DNA of 64,000 nt, taken from Rotaria sordida. Its lineage: Eukaryota > Rotifera > Eurotatoria > Philodinida > Philodinidae. The stretch spans positions 372,001 to 436,000 of the forward strand of contig CAJNOL010000014.1 of the NCBI GenBank assembly GCA_905250125.1, written 5' to 3'. A model generated the notes under the pieces. The model searched no databases. It saw only the letters and a program-made list of their open reading frames with translations, and was not told the origin of the DNA. Each line of letters opens with the position of its first letter. Within the stretch, counting starts at the first letter, position 1. Below, piece after piece: positions 51,675 to 64,000 of this stretch. Both the position numbers and the translations under genes were made by a program.

Positions 51675-54600
51675 TTCTTTCATATTTATTATTCTTTCCG
51701 TTTTTTTTTCATTCATCTTTCAAATCCCTTGAGTACTGTCTTCTTTTTCACTCTTCATCATTCTCTACTCAAGAGTCTTTACACAGAACGGAAACATGAC
51801 AGGTTGCTTTAGTAGTCAAAGTATTAGGAAAACTCGAAGAGAAGGCAAGAAAAAGAAACAAGCATTTATATGGCAAATATGTGTTTTCTATGTCGTCAAT
51901 TCTATTTAAGAGATAACGACTGTGTCAGCCGATTGTCGATTGTTAATCTGGGGAACGTTTTTTTCTTTCTTTGGAATCTTAGGCCAGAAACCATTGACTA
52001 AATAATAAGCTATTCGTTTGCTTTTTTTCTTTATATAAATGTCGTTATTTGATTGCACCAATATATTTAGTGTCAATACGAAGATGGCACAGAAGTGTTG
52101 GATGTTACACTTGAAAAAGGCGACGATGGTTTAGGCATAACTGTTGCTGGTTATGTCAGTCCTGATTCAACTAATGATGGTAAATATTATAGTTATTGTT
52201 TTGTTAATAAGAGTTACTATTAATAATAGATTTTTGAAAAATGATTTGTAAATTATATTATGAATGAAGATTTGATTAAGTGACAAAGATTTATTCTATA
52301 CTTAAGGAAAACGTTAATACGTGCATATTTCCTTTTATATTGATACTTTAGACTAATCATATAAATTGTACGTTGAGCTAATTGTTTCGATTCAAATAGT
52401 TTTTTTTATAATACTAATATGCATATTTATGTGTTTAGGCTTTATATATTTATTTTGGAAAAATTACGAAATAATAGTCTAGATTTAAAATAGGAAAAAT
52501 AGATTAATGTGATTTTTTTGATCAAATAAATATATTTGTTTTTGCTCGAATCTGTTTATTAAAATTCAGTTAAAATGTTTTATAGACTATCAAAAAAAAC
52601 AACTAATTTTGAAAATTTGACTAAATTTAATTAGTTTTGATAGTTTCTTTCATATATATATCAATTCATACATAATAAAATTCTCGTAGAAAAATCTCTA
52701 TATCGACTTATCTTTCTAATATCAAAACTGTCAGATTCCTATTTGAGATATATTTCCAAAATTAATTGATGAATATCTATATAAGTTTAATATGTCAGTA
52801 ATAAATTTTCTATATTATTCATAGAAAAATATAAAATTGTCAGCATTTATCTATAACTTGATTAATTAAAAAAAATGATGTTGTTTATACGAAAATAACA
52901 CCAGATGGCACTAATCAATCTTAAATTCCCATCATTTATCATTATTACATATCTGTCTTTATACAATAAACATATAATGATTGATTCGCACGAACCAAAC
53001 AAATCATATATTTAATTGCGAATTTCTTTATTTTATGTTGTTGTTGTTGTTGTTTTTTTAAATAGATGCTATCGCTGGTATATTTATTCGTGATATAGCT
53101 GAAGGAAGTTCATGTGCACGTGATGGTCGTTTAGCAATAGGTGATCAAATAATTGAAGTAAATGATCAATCACTTAATGGATTTTCTAATATTCAAGCAC
53201 TTTATTTATTACAACATACAAATACATCTGTACGACTTAAAATTCGACGTTATCTTGATGGTGTTAAATTTGAAAAAATTAAAGAAATGATTTGTAAATT
53301 TTTTGATTATTTTTGAAAAATATAAATCATTTTTTATTTTAATATTTTAGTTCTTGAATCTTCAAATCAACTTGAAGAAAAATTTGAATTTCAAAATCAA
53401 TTAAATATAAATGAACAAATACATGATAAATGGATCAAAATTTTAGGAAATAATTATGAAATTTTTATTATTGATATTTATAAATCTGATAATGGTAGTC
53501 TTGGAATAACACTTGAAGGTACAATTGATGTTGAAAATGGTGAAGAAATTGGAGCACATCATTATATTCGAACAATATTATCTGATGGAATTATTGGAAT
53601 TGAGGGAACATTAAAACCTAGTGATGAACTTTTAGAAGTAAAGAAAAAACAAAAAAAAAATTGTTTTTCTAGATTTAATCTTTTTTTGTTCTTCTTTTAA
53701 GATTAATAATCAAGTTTTATATGGAAAAAATCATATTCATGTTATTGAAATTCTTAAACGTGTTAAATATGAAATAAAACTTGTATGTGCTCGTCGTATT
53801 ATAAAACAATCAGATGAAATAAATCTTAAAACAAAATCAAATCGTTCTCGTTCAATATCATTTGGTAAAACAACTGAAATAGTTGTTAAAGCTAAAAGTA
53901 TGGGAACATTACATTCAACAAATAGTTCATTTTTACGAACGGCTAAAACACGTTCATTAGAAGTTATTTCAAATTTAGCTTTATGGTCAACATCTATTTT
54001 AACTATTGAATTACATAAAGGTGAAAATGGTTTAGGATTTTCTGTACTTGATTATCAAGATCCATCAAATCCAAGTTATTCACCTGTTTTTGTTATACGT
54101 GCATTAGTATCTGGTGGTGTTGCACAATTAGATGGGAGAGTTGTTCCTGGAGATCGTTTATTAGCTGTTAATGATATTGCATTTGAAAATATGAATTTAA
54201 ATGAAGTTATTAAAATATTAAAATCAACACCAAAAGGTCCAGTGAAACTTAGTTTATCAAAACCACTACCATATCCAAAATTTAAAAATGAAAATGACGA
54301 TAAAACAATAACTGATAGTGATCAAGATTATAATAACAATCGACGTTTATCACGTATTAGTAAAAGTAAAACAACAGCAGAATTATTGAATAATCATAAG
54401 GTATGATCATTAATTATTTTAGATGTTAAATAATCAATTTTTGTATTTGAACTGAATATATTACATAGTAATGCGTAAAATATTCTATAGAATTCTATTT
54501 TGATCATTCAATGAATTTATTAGATTTTTGATTGATTCGATATTATGATCGAATATTTATCTTTCTGATAACTAAATTTTACATAAGATAATATTATGTT

Positions 54601-57600
54601 AACGTTAACACTTAGATCTTAAGCAATCAATTTGATCTTATCATATATCTAATCACAATAGGAATAAACATTATTACCAATCTATGGAATTTCAACAAGA
54701 GTCTATTCTTGTTTTTGAGTAGAATCAACAACATGCAAGCAACAAATATTATTTTTCTTTGTAGAAATTAATTATGGTAAACATACGCAAAAAAAAAAAT
54801 AATAGCTATCTGTCACTTTTCTTATGTACACTCATCAAATTTCATAAACAATCAAATATCTATTTACATAGACAGTTGTATAATTGATAAAATGAATCAA
54901 ATCTCGTTTTGTTGTTAACTGTTAGTACTAAACAACATTTATTATATAACATCACATAGGAATATGCTTTTTGTGCGTGTTACTACTTGGATGTTTTAAT
55001 TAAATTCACTTTTGACTCTTGTATCCTTACTAAGATTAATATTATGATTAAAAACCTACTTTTACTCGTAATATACGTTCCATAGAGTAACATAATTAAT
55101 AAATGAAAATATTTTTCTATAAAAAAAAATTCCATTGGGATATAATTTTGAAATATTATAAAACGAAATTAATCAAAATAAAAATTTGAAAACCTTCAAT
55201 AAGTGAAGTATTAAAGTATTAAAATTTTCATATTTATTTTTTAGCGTTCTTCTTCTAGTCATCGTTCAGTAAATACTAAACCAACTATTTCACCTGGTAT
55301 TTCTCTATCAGCACCAGCTATTCTTAATAGACATGAATATATTGAAATTTTATTAAATAAAGAAAATATAAAAGAAAAATTTGACGAACAAATATTAAAT
55401 GATAATTATCGTGAAAACATTTCGAAAAAATGTTTATCATTTAAAAACATTGAAATTCAATCTGAAAATGATCATCAATCAAAAACTATTGAAGAACATC
55501 TTGATTTATTACCAACGAATAATTATCAATCAGATTTATTATCAATAAATAATTATATCAATCTACCTGAATTTATTCAATTTCAGTCAGATCATCTTGT
55601 TCTTACACCACAATTAACTTCTCAATCATTGAATGATCGTTTACGTAATTCATCTACATTTCCAACATCTAAATTTAATCGACATTCAATGATACTACAA
55701 ACAACAACAGCTAATATTGGTATTCATTCACCTACAACACGTTCAGTTCGATCAAGATATTCATATGATACAACAATATATTATGAAAAACAACGTCAAC
55801 CAAAATATTCTAAACGATCAATGATAAATAAGTTTGACTCCATGGCATGTTTCAAGGAAGTGAGTAGATTAGTGATTTTCTTTTTTTGCTTTTTCAGTTT
55901 GTCCGTTTAAGCAAACGAAACTTATTGCCCAAAGGAATATAATTGACGAAGACGATAACGTACATATATCGAAGAATAAAATTTGATTATAGTAATTGTC
56001 CTAAAGGAAATACCAATAATTATGATGAGAGTTAACAAAGAAATAGTGAATACATAGAGAAAGACGAGAACAAGAAGCCTCTTGAGAGTGCGTACTAAAA
56101 AAAGAAAAAAAAAACTAAAACGGCATGTTTTTTATGGCATTTAAGTATAAAGCTTGCCGACAGAATAGATAAGTTTTGATTTATTATATCTTTCAGTGTT
56201 TATTGAAGACTTTCTTTTTTCTTGTTTTTTTGATATTTATCATTGATTGATAAATTATTTTAAATAAAGTATGTAAATATAAGACTGAACATGGCATATA
56301 GTGATGTAAGATTGTAAATCTTGTTCTATGAATGATGATTTCTTTTTTCAATAAAGAAATATTAGAAAAGAAATGTTATTGTTGTGTAAGTAAATTCTTT
56401 TCTTTTCTACTGATTTAATCAAAAACGATAAATTGACTCTTATTTATTTGAGTTGTCTAACAAGAAAAAACTACAAACGATGCAGTAAGTTTCACATATC
56501 AATTAATATTTTTTTGATTAATGTCTTTTCTCTGCTTGTAATTATCCAAAGAAAATGCTTGTATTTTATAGATAAAGATAAAAAAAATATTAAAAACAAG
56601 CTTAAGGAAAGAAAAATAGCTATGGTGTATGTTTTTGTAGTAACACACCATTAGACAGATTGAAACCATTAATTTAGTTGTTTATCATTATGTGACTAAC
56701 TTGATCTTTACTCTATCGTCTCAAACGTCCGCTATTCGCCTACATATGTCTTACACGCGAGTATTTTCGTGCACAATTTTGTATCTTTATTTTTCTGTAT
56801 ATTTATAAAAAAAAACTTATTGACCAATAAGATGACGAGAAGAAGTCGAATTTCAATAAATCATGTTGAAAAGATCGTTAGCCTAATTATACAAACGTCT
56901 AGTTCTCTTTTTTTTGTATCCCCTGGAGTGCATCTGTTTACATTTAAGTTAATGATGATTAACATATTGAGCTCTATACACTTCTCTTAATTTAGTTCGA
57001 TGACAGATTAGTTGTTTATATCATCATATATGTTGACCTTCTACTTTACTAAAGCAATTGTTATAATACTAATAAGATAAGCAAGTAACTAATTTCTTTT
57101 GATTTGTTTTTAGCCTGATTTGAGTAGTGACGATAATAATAATTTAACTCATTCATCTTCATCAACTCATCGACATTCGACTAAAAATATTATTCATTCA
57201 AGATCATATGTAGATGATGATCTAAGTGATACTGATGATATGAATCAACAAGATAAACTTTTGAATAATAATAATAATAATAAAATAACAACAAGTCAAA
57301 CATCTAAACATACGTCTTCATCACGACAATCATCTCGAATGACATCACCTGCATTATCAACTAGTTCTCAATCTTCTGGACGTGTTATTACATTACTTAA
57401 TCATGAAGTTATACAATTACCTATTGATCTAGAATGTGAAACATTGATTAAATACAATTTTGATCAACTTGGTAATGAAATCAGAAAAAAAAAATTCGAA
57501 TCTTATTAAAATTTTTCATATTTAGGCTTAGTTGTCGATGCTTCTGTTGATGAAGGTGTTAATGGATGTTATATCCGTTCAATAACATCAACATCGAATA

Positions 57601-60600
57601 ATACTTGTTTACAAGCAGGCGATTTTATAGTATCAATTAATAATGAAAATATGAGAAAAATTAGCAATGCACAAGCACGTTCAATTATTCGACGTGCTTC
57701 ACTTATTGGGTCAGATATTAGGTATATATATATATATATAAGTGTGAAGTCTTTCTTTCTTTTTTACTATATTTTTCTTCATTTAGTGTTATTTTTATTG
57801 CGGGCGAAGAAGCTAAACAATATAAAGATCAAATAGTTGATTCACAATTAACACCACCCGAGTAAAAGAAAACAAAACAAAGTCAAATCTTTATATTTAT
57901 ATTTTAATATATTTTAGAAATCTCGATTCAGATATCGAAGTAAATCAATCAAAAGCAATTGTAATTGATAATGATAATAATTCACAAAATTTTGTTGATA
58001 ATGATAATGATTCACAAAATCTTATTGATAACGATAATGATTCACAAAATCTTATTGATAATGAAAGTTTATGTTCAACTTTATGGGGACCACCTCGAAC
58101 AGTTGTTCTTTATCGTGATGAACAAGTTAAAAGTTTAGGTATAAGTATTGTTGGTGGTAAATTAGATTTTTCTGGTCCTGGTAATACTATTGAATCATGT
58201 ATATCAGGTATATTTATAAAACATGTTATACCTGATTCAATAGCTGGACGTAAAAGTACATTAAAAACTGGTGATCGTATTCTTGAAGTCAATGGATATA
58301 ATCTTCGTGATGCAACACATGATCATGCTGTTGAAATTATACGTTCAGCACAATCACCAATCTATTTTATTGTACAAAGTTTATTTGATCCATCAAATCC
58401 TATTTCTCATTCACAACTTATTGAAGATAATCCAATAATTAAACAATATAAACATTTAGATGGTGATGTTTTATTAATTGATATAAAAAGAGATCTATCA
58501 GAAATAAATGAACCACTTGGTCTTTCTCTTATTGGACATTGTGATCCAAATAAATTAGCTGTTTTTGTTTGTGATATTCAACCGAATTCATTACTTGGTC
58601 GTGATAATCGTTTAAGATTAGGTGATCAATTACTTCAAGTAAGGTTTTTAGTTAAACCAAAAAAAGAATATTCATTTGTGTTTTATTTTTTTTTTACATA
58701 AATTATAAATTTCTCTATTTTTCTTTTAGGTTAATGAAGAAATTCTTTTAGGAAAAGCTCATTCAATAGTAACATCAATTATTAAATCAATTAAATCAGA
58801 AACATTAAATTTTATAATACTTCGGTAAGAATAATTCATTTGAATAAAATTTTCTTCATGTAATTGATTCATAGAAATCCTAATGCAATTAATGATATGG
58901 CGTTAAGAAGTCCATATAAACCAATTCAACATCACGATACTAGTCATGTTAATGAATATAAAGAAAACGATGATCGATTAACATCAACATCCGTTTTTCC
59001 GCTTAATAAACATCTATTTGATAATAACGAATATATAAAAACGAAGAATTCGTCTAATCAAATAAAAACAACGAATGATATTGAAAATGGTAACATTGAT
59101 AAATCAACAAATAAAAATTGCTTTTATTCTCTTTCTTCTGATATCGATAATTCTTTACTCAATCAACAAACTAGTGAATTATTGCCAACATTATCATCAA
59201 ATATATTAACAGATATAAATGATAATAAAAATCATCAGATTACTTCAAATATTACTTCACCAATAGTTAGTAAACAAATAATAGAACATAATACAGAAAT
59301 TAATGGATCATTTGTATCACATCTTCCTATAATGTCATCATCAAGTTCTTCTTCATCATTGTCAATTCCATCTCCAACATTAAATCAACAGATTGTTGAC
59401 AAATCTGAATCTGTCATTAATAATATTAATCAAATAGAAGGTTTGTCAATATTAATTATAAGTAAACACAATGAAGAATCTTATTTATTTAGATGATCCT
59501 CGTACAAGACCTATTGTTGTTGGACAAGAAACATTAATTGAAATTGATCGTGGACAATCTGGTCTTGGACTTTCAGTCGTCGGTGGATCCGATACACAAT
59601 TGGTAAATTAATTATTTTTTCGTTTTTGAAGAAAATTCTTCCTTAAATTTCAATATTCTGTAGGAAGCGCTGAGTAAAACATTTTTCTTATTATCATATT
59701 TAATGCTACACATTTTCGAGATTGAAGAACGATGATCACAGAAACTTAAGCACGGAAACGCTAAGTACGAGGACACTTCAGAACCGAAAAGTTAAGCACG
59801 CAAAAAAAGTGATAATGAACAGTATTAGTGTGTGCGGATAGAAATGAAGAGAAGACTAACGGCCACACTTCATACTCTCGTGCTTGTCGTTCTCGCACTT
59901 ATCGTTTCCGTGCCCGAGTATCCGCGCTCATCGTTCCGATTCCCACATATTCGATGTTCGTATTACTTTCATGATACATATAAACTATAAACAACAATAC
60001 TTTTTGCTAACATTTCAATGAAATAATGAACTCTGTCAAAGAACTCATATTTAGTCTTGATGTTTATTATGTCTCACTGTTACGCATAAGCAGCATCAAT
60101 GATATTTATTTTCAATTTTTTACGTAGAATCGTTTCTTAACTGAAAATTTAGAATATGTTTTTCTTTTAGTCAGCGGTTATTATTCATGATATTTATGAA
60201 GGTTGTGCTGCAAAACGTGATGGTCGTTTACTTGTTGGCGATCAAATACTTGAGGTCTTTTTTTTGTATTATTGAATATGAATATGAATTCATAATTTAT
60301 ATCGAATAGGTTAATTCAATTAATTTACGTGCGGCAACACATGAAGAAGCTATTAAAGCATTACGGCAATCAACAAATATTATTCGTATGGTTATATTTC
60401 GTAGTGAAATGGTGAATGAAGAAGATAAATTTGACATAATAACAGTTGATTTTATTAAAAAATCAGGCAAAGGACTTGGTAAAAATGAAATCATATGAAA
60501 ATTAAATTTTACTTTAATTCCGTTTGCTTATAGGATTTAGTATCATCGGAAGACGACATGGATATGGTGTATTTATATCTCATATTGTAAATTTTCTTTT

Positions 60601-60943
60601 TTTTTTCATAATTTATTATGGATCTATATTTTCGTTAAATTAGATTGAAGGTAGTTCTGCAGAAAAAGATGGTCGACTTATGTCAGGAGATTTAATTCTT
60701 GAAGTAAATGGAAAAGATTTACGTTCAGCTGCATACGAACAAGTTGCTTATACATTAAAGGTAGAAATTATTGAATATGAAAAATAATTAGTAGTTTGTT
60801 TTTTATCTATTTAGACACTACCACATGCTCGTGTTTACATTAAAATTGGACGTTTAAAAGCAAGTGCACGTGAAAATTTCGTTTCAAACGAAAATAAAAT
60901 TCGATCACGCTCATCATCAACTCATAAAACAAATGATAGATAA
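48809..60943 (+). CDS. patj: PATJ/MPDZ-like multi-PDZ scaffold protein (ten PDZ modules)
   Basis: Cell-polarity/tight-junction type scaffold. Exons: 48809-48824, 49256-49295, 50391-50637, 50720-50854, 51199-51552, 52071-52179, 53066-53293, 53351-53637, 53702-54400, 55245-55859, 57114-57471, 57526-57721, 57787-57861, 57918-58638, 58730-58824, 58875-59440, 59493-59602, 60171-60254, 60310-60478, 60534-60586, 60644-60760, 60815-60943; 1800 aa with every phase matched. PDZ signatures in order: [20 protein letters not shown] (half only); [36 protein letters not shown]; a degenerate sixth (NGCYIRSI... [10 protein letters not shown]); [38 protein letters not shown]. Ten modules fit PATJ better than MPDZ (13), but no L27 domain is seen. 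The first two tiny exons are supported by phase and by completing PDZ1; the true start is uncertain. Confidence 0.87.
49616..49640. repeat. (GA)n microsatellite
   Basis: GA dinucleotide run in PATJ-like intron 2. Confidence 0.8.
49925..49949. repeat. (ACT)n microsatellite
   Basis: About eight ACT units in PATJ-like intron 2. Confidence 0.8.
51648..51674. repeat. (TA)n microsatellite
   Basis: About 13 TA units in the intron after exon 5 of the PATJ-like gene. Confidence 0.85.
55860..57113 (+). other. PATJ-like intron 10 (1254 bp)
   Basis: Between two low-complexity coding exons. It has AATAAAG near 56351, so an alternative 3' end here (protein with five PDZ modules) is conceivable. No exon is recognised. 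Confidence 0.35.
57964..58065 (+). repeat. In-frame 30-bp tandem repeat in PATJ-like gene
   Basis: Three full copies (57964-57993, 57994-58023, 58024-58053) plus a partial fourth encode the ten-residue unit (I/V)DNDNDSQNL. It lies in the acidic linker before PDZ7. The unit length is a multiple of three, so copy-number change keeps frame. Confidence 0.88.
59735..59930. repeat. Short foldback repeat in PATJ-like intron 17
   Basis: AAGCACGGAAACGCTAAGTA (59749) pairs with the reverse complement at about 59885-59925 (CGCACTTATCGTTTCCGTGC). The left arm also repeats TTAAGCACG directly. It is more GC-rich than the surrounding intron. Confidence 0.6.
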
Positions 60944-63240
60944 TAATTATACTTTTTATTTTCTTCAACAGTCATATATAAAATAATAATCTACTCTTTA
61001 ACATATCTCTCTTGTTAATATACTTGATAATTAAAAAAAAAAACAAAAAATTTTAAATATAAAACAAAACATGTCCTTTTTTTTTCTCTTTGTGTTGCCG
61101 AGTTATTTATGCTTCCAGCTTTTTCTGATTTGTTGTTTTTTTTTTTTTTATTTAAATAACTCTTCCATGTTAAAGAGGAAATCCTTACATTTATTGCTCG
61201 GGTTTTGTAATGCTCCGGTTATTCTGTTTTTCTTTTTGTATACTTTCTTTTTTCGTCGATAATACCGAATTAGAGTGGTGAAATAAAATGACACAATAAA
61301 AGAGAAATTTTATTGTAAATAATGTGTGTTGATGATCGATGTTATTTTATTTATCTTGAATGTGTTTTTTCATTGATATTGTGCCAATTTTTAATTAATA
61401 AATACTATGCGAAAATCTTTGCTTTGATTTTTGCATGATTTTATCAGGAATGAAATATTGAAATGCTTTTTATGTGAATATAACATTCATGATTTAGATT
61501 AATTCTAGTATTTATTTTTATTCTGGAACTTATGAATATGGAAATCGATATGTCAAAATTGATTAATAAATGATGATGATAGAAACTTGATTCTAATATT
61601 AGATGATATATCTTGATATTGAGTTTTAATACAACTAATTATACTTTTTTAACTTATGTCTTATTAAATTTTATAAAAATTTATGTAAAGGATTTTTTTT
61701 ACACTGAACTACATTCATCTCTTTTTTACAGACAGTTAATAGAGGGTTGAAATACAAAAAGAAAAAACATCATCGATTAATTTCTGATTTTTATGCATAA
61801 TTTTTTTAATAATTTATATTAGAAAAATGTTGAATGTATACTTTTTATTTAGTTTTACTTTCAAAGAACACGTCACAATTTATATATTTCTGAATGTTCC
61901 ATCTTTAAATAGAAAAAGAAAAACTGCATTTGAGAAATTTCATGTAAAAAATTCGAATCATTAAACATGTTTTAAAAGTTTAGTTTAACTTGAATTTTCG
62001 AGATATTGAATTTAAGATTATTTATGTTCTTCAGAAATACAGAAACATAAATAAATTTTTATTATAATAAAATCAAATTGATTAGAAGTGAAAGTTTCGA
62101 AATAATTGAAAAAGAAAAATAACAATAATTTTTATTTGCTTACAAATTATCGTAGACAAAAAGTGAAAAATTTATTGTAAAACAAAGAAAAAATACATAT
62201 ATATGCCATATATTTTGTTATGATTAATATTGAATAAATATTATAAATCAGTTTTTTATAATATAATCAATTTTGAAAAATAAATTTGGTTAAATTCTTT
62301 TTTTCCATTATTACTCAAATGTTGTGATCATCATGTTATTTTATTAGAAAGAGAGTAGCATGACAAAAATAATACATTGAGAACGGAAACATGTTTGTCA
62401 CGCTATTATTATGGACTGAATTTGTATATACATAATTAACATACGACTAATATGCATGAGCTAAAATTAATTATAAAAGATTACAGACTTTATTTAGTAA
62501 TTTTGCATGTCAGTGAATTACAGTTTCATATAATATTCGCATCATCTTAAATTGCAGTTCAAACCTATTTATTTTGTTCTGACAGAAAAAAAAAAGAAAG
62601 ACTATTTTTAGAAATATTTTTTTAAGAAAGAAGTCCAACAAAATAATATTTCTCAATATGTATTAATCTATAATTTAATTAACTTACTGACTTAAGAAAT
62701 AAAATATTTTATATTTAATAACATTCTGAATGCAGAATTTTAATTAGATTTAACAAACGATTAGTTTTATGCATTGAATACAACTATTAATCAAAATCTC
62801 TCAAAAAAATTGTCTCTCTTCGTTTGATAAGGATTACTAAAAGGTTTTTATTGTTTCTCACGTTTTCCCAAAAAAAAACCGTTCAAATCTCTCTCATCAA
62901 AGTCCGATCAACTTTATCAAAATTTTTCCAATTGGTCTCTTCAGTTATGAAGCTACCCTTCCAATCCTAGCGACCATGAGACACACCTGTAACATTTTCA
63001 ATCAACTTGATATACTTAATTCAATTTATACGCTTGCACTATTGAAAATTATCAAAATTAGTTAGCAAATATCTGTTAGAAAATATTTTGGTTGCATGTG
63101 TTAACTTCAAAAACACATTTCACAATGTATCCATATTGACTTGCAAACATTGTAATCGATGATTTTGCATACTTTCACATTTGTAAGACTAGTAATTTCA
63201 ATTGTATCTCAATAAAAAAAAGGCAGAAGAATTCTTTTTT
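60944..63240. other. Intergenic, no gene seen
   Basis: Strongly AT-rich 3' flank and spacer, about 2.3 kb. No open frame with protein-like content, RNA gene or clear inverted repeat is recognised. Confidence 0.5.
61282..61287 (+). other. Candidate poly(A) signal of PATJ-like gene
   Basis: AATAAA about 340 nt after the stop codon; other AATAAA copies follow (for example near 61400), so the site used is uncertain. Confidence 0.4.
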
Positions 63241-63242
63241 CC

Positions 63243-63937
63243 TTAAGGGCGCCCCCTACAAAATGTCAATATTGGTCAAATTTTTCGATTTTGTGGTTTA
63301 TAGCTCGTTAGATAGAGCTAAGTGTCTACTTTCGAATGCACTATAGTTTATTGATTTTATGATGAGATTTAAGGATATTGTACCAACTTTTCTGAATCTC
63401 TCATAGGAGAAAATAAGGTTTTTTCTCAAAATAGAATTTTTGAATTTTACGTTTCCGTGCGTCCCAGATTTCTTCGCCATTTTAAATGCTAGAAAATTCG
63501 GACTGGTTCTAAAATGTAGCCAAGATGTGGCGTTAAAACTTAACAGAGTCGGATTTTTCGATGTCCTCATTAATATTTATAAGAAACTAGTTTTTCTGGA
63601 CCTACTCACATCAGCTGTTTCATATTTCATCAGAGATATTTTCTAAAAATAGAAGCTAGGAGGGAATCAAAAAATTGAGCCCTGTTAAGTTGTAGCGTCA
63701 CGTCTTGGCTACATTTTAGAACCAGTCCGAATTTTCTAGTATTCGAAATGGCGGAGAAATTTGAGGCGTACGGACACCTAAATTTTGACTTATAACCTTA
63801 TGGTAACTCTTCGTAGACTCAATGTACCGAGCTGAAATTTTTACTGTTAGATGTCTAGCTCGAGATACACTTCCACTGAAAAGTCATGATAATTGGATGC
63901 TCGAAAAGAAAATTTCATTTTAGAGGGAGTCCCTTAA
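63243..63937. mobile_element. Foldback element, about 695 bp
   Basis: Outer ends: TTAAGGGCGCCCCCTACAAA (63243) against the reverse complement at 63916-63937. Inner arms: AAATGCTAGAAAATTCGGAC with CTGGTTCTAAAATGTAGCCA (63483-63522) pair with 63700-63750. The open frames on both strands across it (63298-63570, 63440-63646) come from the arms and show no domain. Confidence 0.75.
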
Positions 63938-64000
63938 ATAATACATGTGAAGAAGAATATTGAACACATTTTATTAATAGATGATAGACTACAAGGACAC

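Noticed and set aside
61071-61262. 63-aa Phe/Leu-rich open frame after the PATJ-like gene
   Set aside because: It is a translation of T-rich 3' flank with no domain or start context.
63298-63646. Overlapping open frames near the right end
   Set aside because: They mirror each other because they lie in the arms of a foldback element.

Overview
The window is animal nuclear DNA. It is AT-rich, its genes are cut by many GT-AG introns of about 45-65 bp, and most products are typical metazoan proteins (RIG-I-like receptor, QSOX, L2HGDH, AASDH, PATJ-like scaffold). The intron size, base composition and a small secreted PAN/apple protein suggest a bdelloid rotifer (Adineta/Rotaria type). This assignment is inference; no rRNA, tRNA or mitochondrial marker is present to confirm it.

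Layout, left to right: a 5'-incomplete RIG-I-like receptor (+, 584-3507); dUTPase (+, 4580-5339); a secreted PAN plus discoidin-like protein (+, 6652-9681); UBXN1-like protein (-, 11087-12887); L-2-hydroxyglutarate dehydrogenase (-, 13015-15457); a decayed branched-chain ketoacid dehydrogenase E1-alpha copy (-, about 17040-17815); a LysM-domain protein (-, 19879-20768); a dead Tc1/mariner-like transposase fragment (+, about 21190-21605); mitochondrial enoyl-CoA hydratase (+, 23964-25280); quiescin sulfhydryl oxidase (+, 25930-32391) with one apparent single-base frameshift; a PLAT-domain protein (-, 34284-37325); AASDH (-, 40235-48564); and a ten-PDZ PATJ/MPDZ-like scaffold (+, 48809-60943). 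The splice models were built by hand, and every internal junction keeps reading phase except the flagged QSOX homopolymer.

The genes do not form a pathway or operon. The unusual layer lies between and inside them: at least ten long inverted-repeat (foldback) elements of 0.2-1.45 kb, four of them inside introns. Two related ones sit in two introns of the same QSOX gene. One element has terminal repeats made of a tandem 20-bp minisatellite. If transcribed, these arms would make long hairpin RNA, which is notable beside a dsRNA-sensor gene, though any functional link is speculation. The last 3 kb and several intergenic stretches show no gene.
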